Of a stretch of 33,016 nucleotides of DNA, positions 32,322 to 33,016 are shown one piece after another. Source of the DNA: Acidobacteriota bacterium (GTDB taxonomy: Bacteria > Acidobacteriota > Terriglobia > Acidiferrales > UBA7541); NCBI GenBank assembly GCA_003166795.1, contig PMUS01000064.1, positions 1 through 33,016 of the forward strand, in the 5' to 3' direction. Each line of letters begins with the position of its first letter. Positions within the stretch are counted from its first letter, which is position 1. Both the position numbers and the translations under genes were made by a program. The notes beneath the pieces are model-generated. The model made no database searches. It was not told the origin of the DNA and saw nothing but the letters and a program-made list of their open reading frames with translations.

Positions 32322-33016
32322 GTGAGCAATTCTTCCAATCTCTTCGCCCGCGCCCAGAAAATTCTCGTCGGCGGCGTGAACAGCCCCGTCCGCGCATTTC
32401 GAGCCGTCGGCGGCACGCCGCTGATCATCGATCGCGCCGCGGGCTCGCACCTCTGGGACGCTGACGGCCACGAGTACATTGACTACATCTGCTCATGGGG
32501 CGCGCTGATTCTCGGCCACGCGCACCCTGACGTTGTCGCCGCCATCGCCGATCAGGCCGCCCGCGGCAACAGCTACGGGATGACGTCGCCGCTCGAAATC
32601 GAGCTCGGCGAAAGCATCGCCCGCGCGGTCCCTTCAATTGAGCGCATCCGCTTCGTCAGCTCCGGCACTGAGGCGACGATGTCCGCTGTCCGCCTCGCCC
32701 GCGCCTTCACCAAGCGTGAACTGATTCTCAAGTTCGAGGGCGGATATCACGGCCACGCTGATAGTTTTCTCGTCGAAGCCGGCTCCGGGCTCGCCACTCT
32801 CGGCATTTCGTCGAGCCCCGGCGTTCCCGAGGCGCTCGCTCGCCTCACGCTCAACGCTCCCTACAATGATGTCGCCGCGGTGGAGGGCTTGTTTGCGCAA
32901 CACCAAGGCAAGATCGCAGCGATCATCGTCGAACCGGTTGCCGCCAACATGGGTGTTGTGCTCCCCGCGCCGGAATTCCTCGCCGCGCTTCGCCGGATCA
33001 CCGAGCGCGATGGCGC
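32322..33016 (+). CDS. hemL: Glutamate-1-semialdehyde 2,1-aminomutase (3' truncated by window)
   Basis: 231 complete codons from a GTG at 32322, running off the window end; the family is about 430 residues. An ATG at 32311 is in the same region but its frame stops at once, so GTG 32322 is used. Motifs: [13 protein letters not shown] at the start, [36 protein letters not shown] (PLP phosphate binding), [10 protein letters not shown] and [12 protein letters not shown]. The PLP-lysine lies beyond the end. It converts glutamate-1-semialdehyde to 5-aminolevulinate, closing the gap between HemA and HemB. No ribosome site is visible. Confidence 0.95.
   Translation, partial: MSNSSNLFARAQKILVGGVNSPVRAFRAVGGTPLIIDRAAGSHLWDADGHEYIDYICSWGALILGHAHPDVVAAIADQAARGNSYGMTSPLEIELGESIARAVPSIERIRFVSSGTEATMSAVRLARAFTKRELILKFEGGYHGHADSFLVEAGSGLATLGISSSPGVPEALARLTLNAPYNDVAAVEGLFAQHQGKIAAIIVEPVAANMGVVLPAPEFLAALRRITERDG

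Noticed and set aside
1-33016. CRISPR arrays, tRNA or rRNA genes, insertion sequences, attachment sites
   Set aside because: No regularly spaced repeats, tRNA T-loop/acceptor patterns, transposase motifs or flanking inverted repeats were found on reading both strands.

Overview
This window looks like a GC-rich Acidobacteriota chromosome segment (Acidobacteriia or a close relative). That is an inference from gene content and order: a pilNOPQ block running into an M24 peptidase and accBC, a dense heme cluster, and short intergenic repeats of a kind I remember from such genomes. No rRNA, tRNA, CRISPR array, insertion sequence or prophage gene was seen. The gene content is mostly housekeeping and conserved accessory.

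Left part, plus strand (1-15181): a 5'-truncated pilN, then pilO, pilP and pilQ (type IV pilus alignment complex and secretin). Next come an Xaa-Pro-type M24 peptidase, accB and accC (biotin carrier and biotin carboxylase of acetyl-CoA carboxylase), thiE (thiamine phosphate synthase), two unrelated APC-superfamily permeases, a membrane-bound HAMP/SpoIIE-type PP2C phosphatase, the bifunctional NAD(P)HX repair enzyme nnr, and tsaE (tRNA t6A modification). Gaps are short or overlapping, so much of this may be co-transcribed.

Middle part (15168-23072): fabI (enoyl-ACP reductase) and a small Cys/His-motif membrane protein lie on the minus strand. Diverging from them is a large cytoplasmic coiled-coil protein of about 834 residues that ends in a class III nucleotidyl-cyclase-like domain. 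In that domain the metal Asp pair and the Asn/Arg pair are present, but both purine-specifying residues are replaced by hydrophobic ones; this is the most novel item in the window. A 53-residue basic protein follows. Converging on it are a VWA-domain protein and a MoxR/ChlI-like AAA+ ATPase in an operon, then a LON-N-domain protein and a TPR protein, all on the minus strand.

Right part (23157-33016): two divergent heme transcription units. Minus strand: hemE, hemN, hemG. Plus strand: hemX-like, hemA, hemC, hemD, hemB (each junction overlapping by 1-4 nt), then a 278-nt spacer carrying repeat-like elements, then hemL cut by the window end. Together they encode every step from glutamyl-tRNA to protoporphyrin IX; ferrochelatase is not in the window. 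No gene-free stretch exceeds 300 bases.
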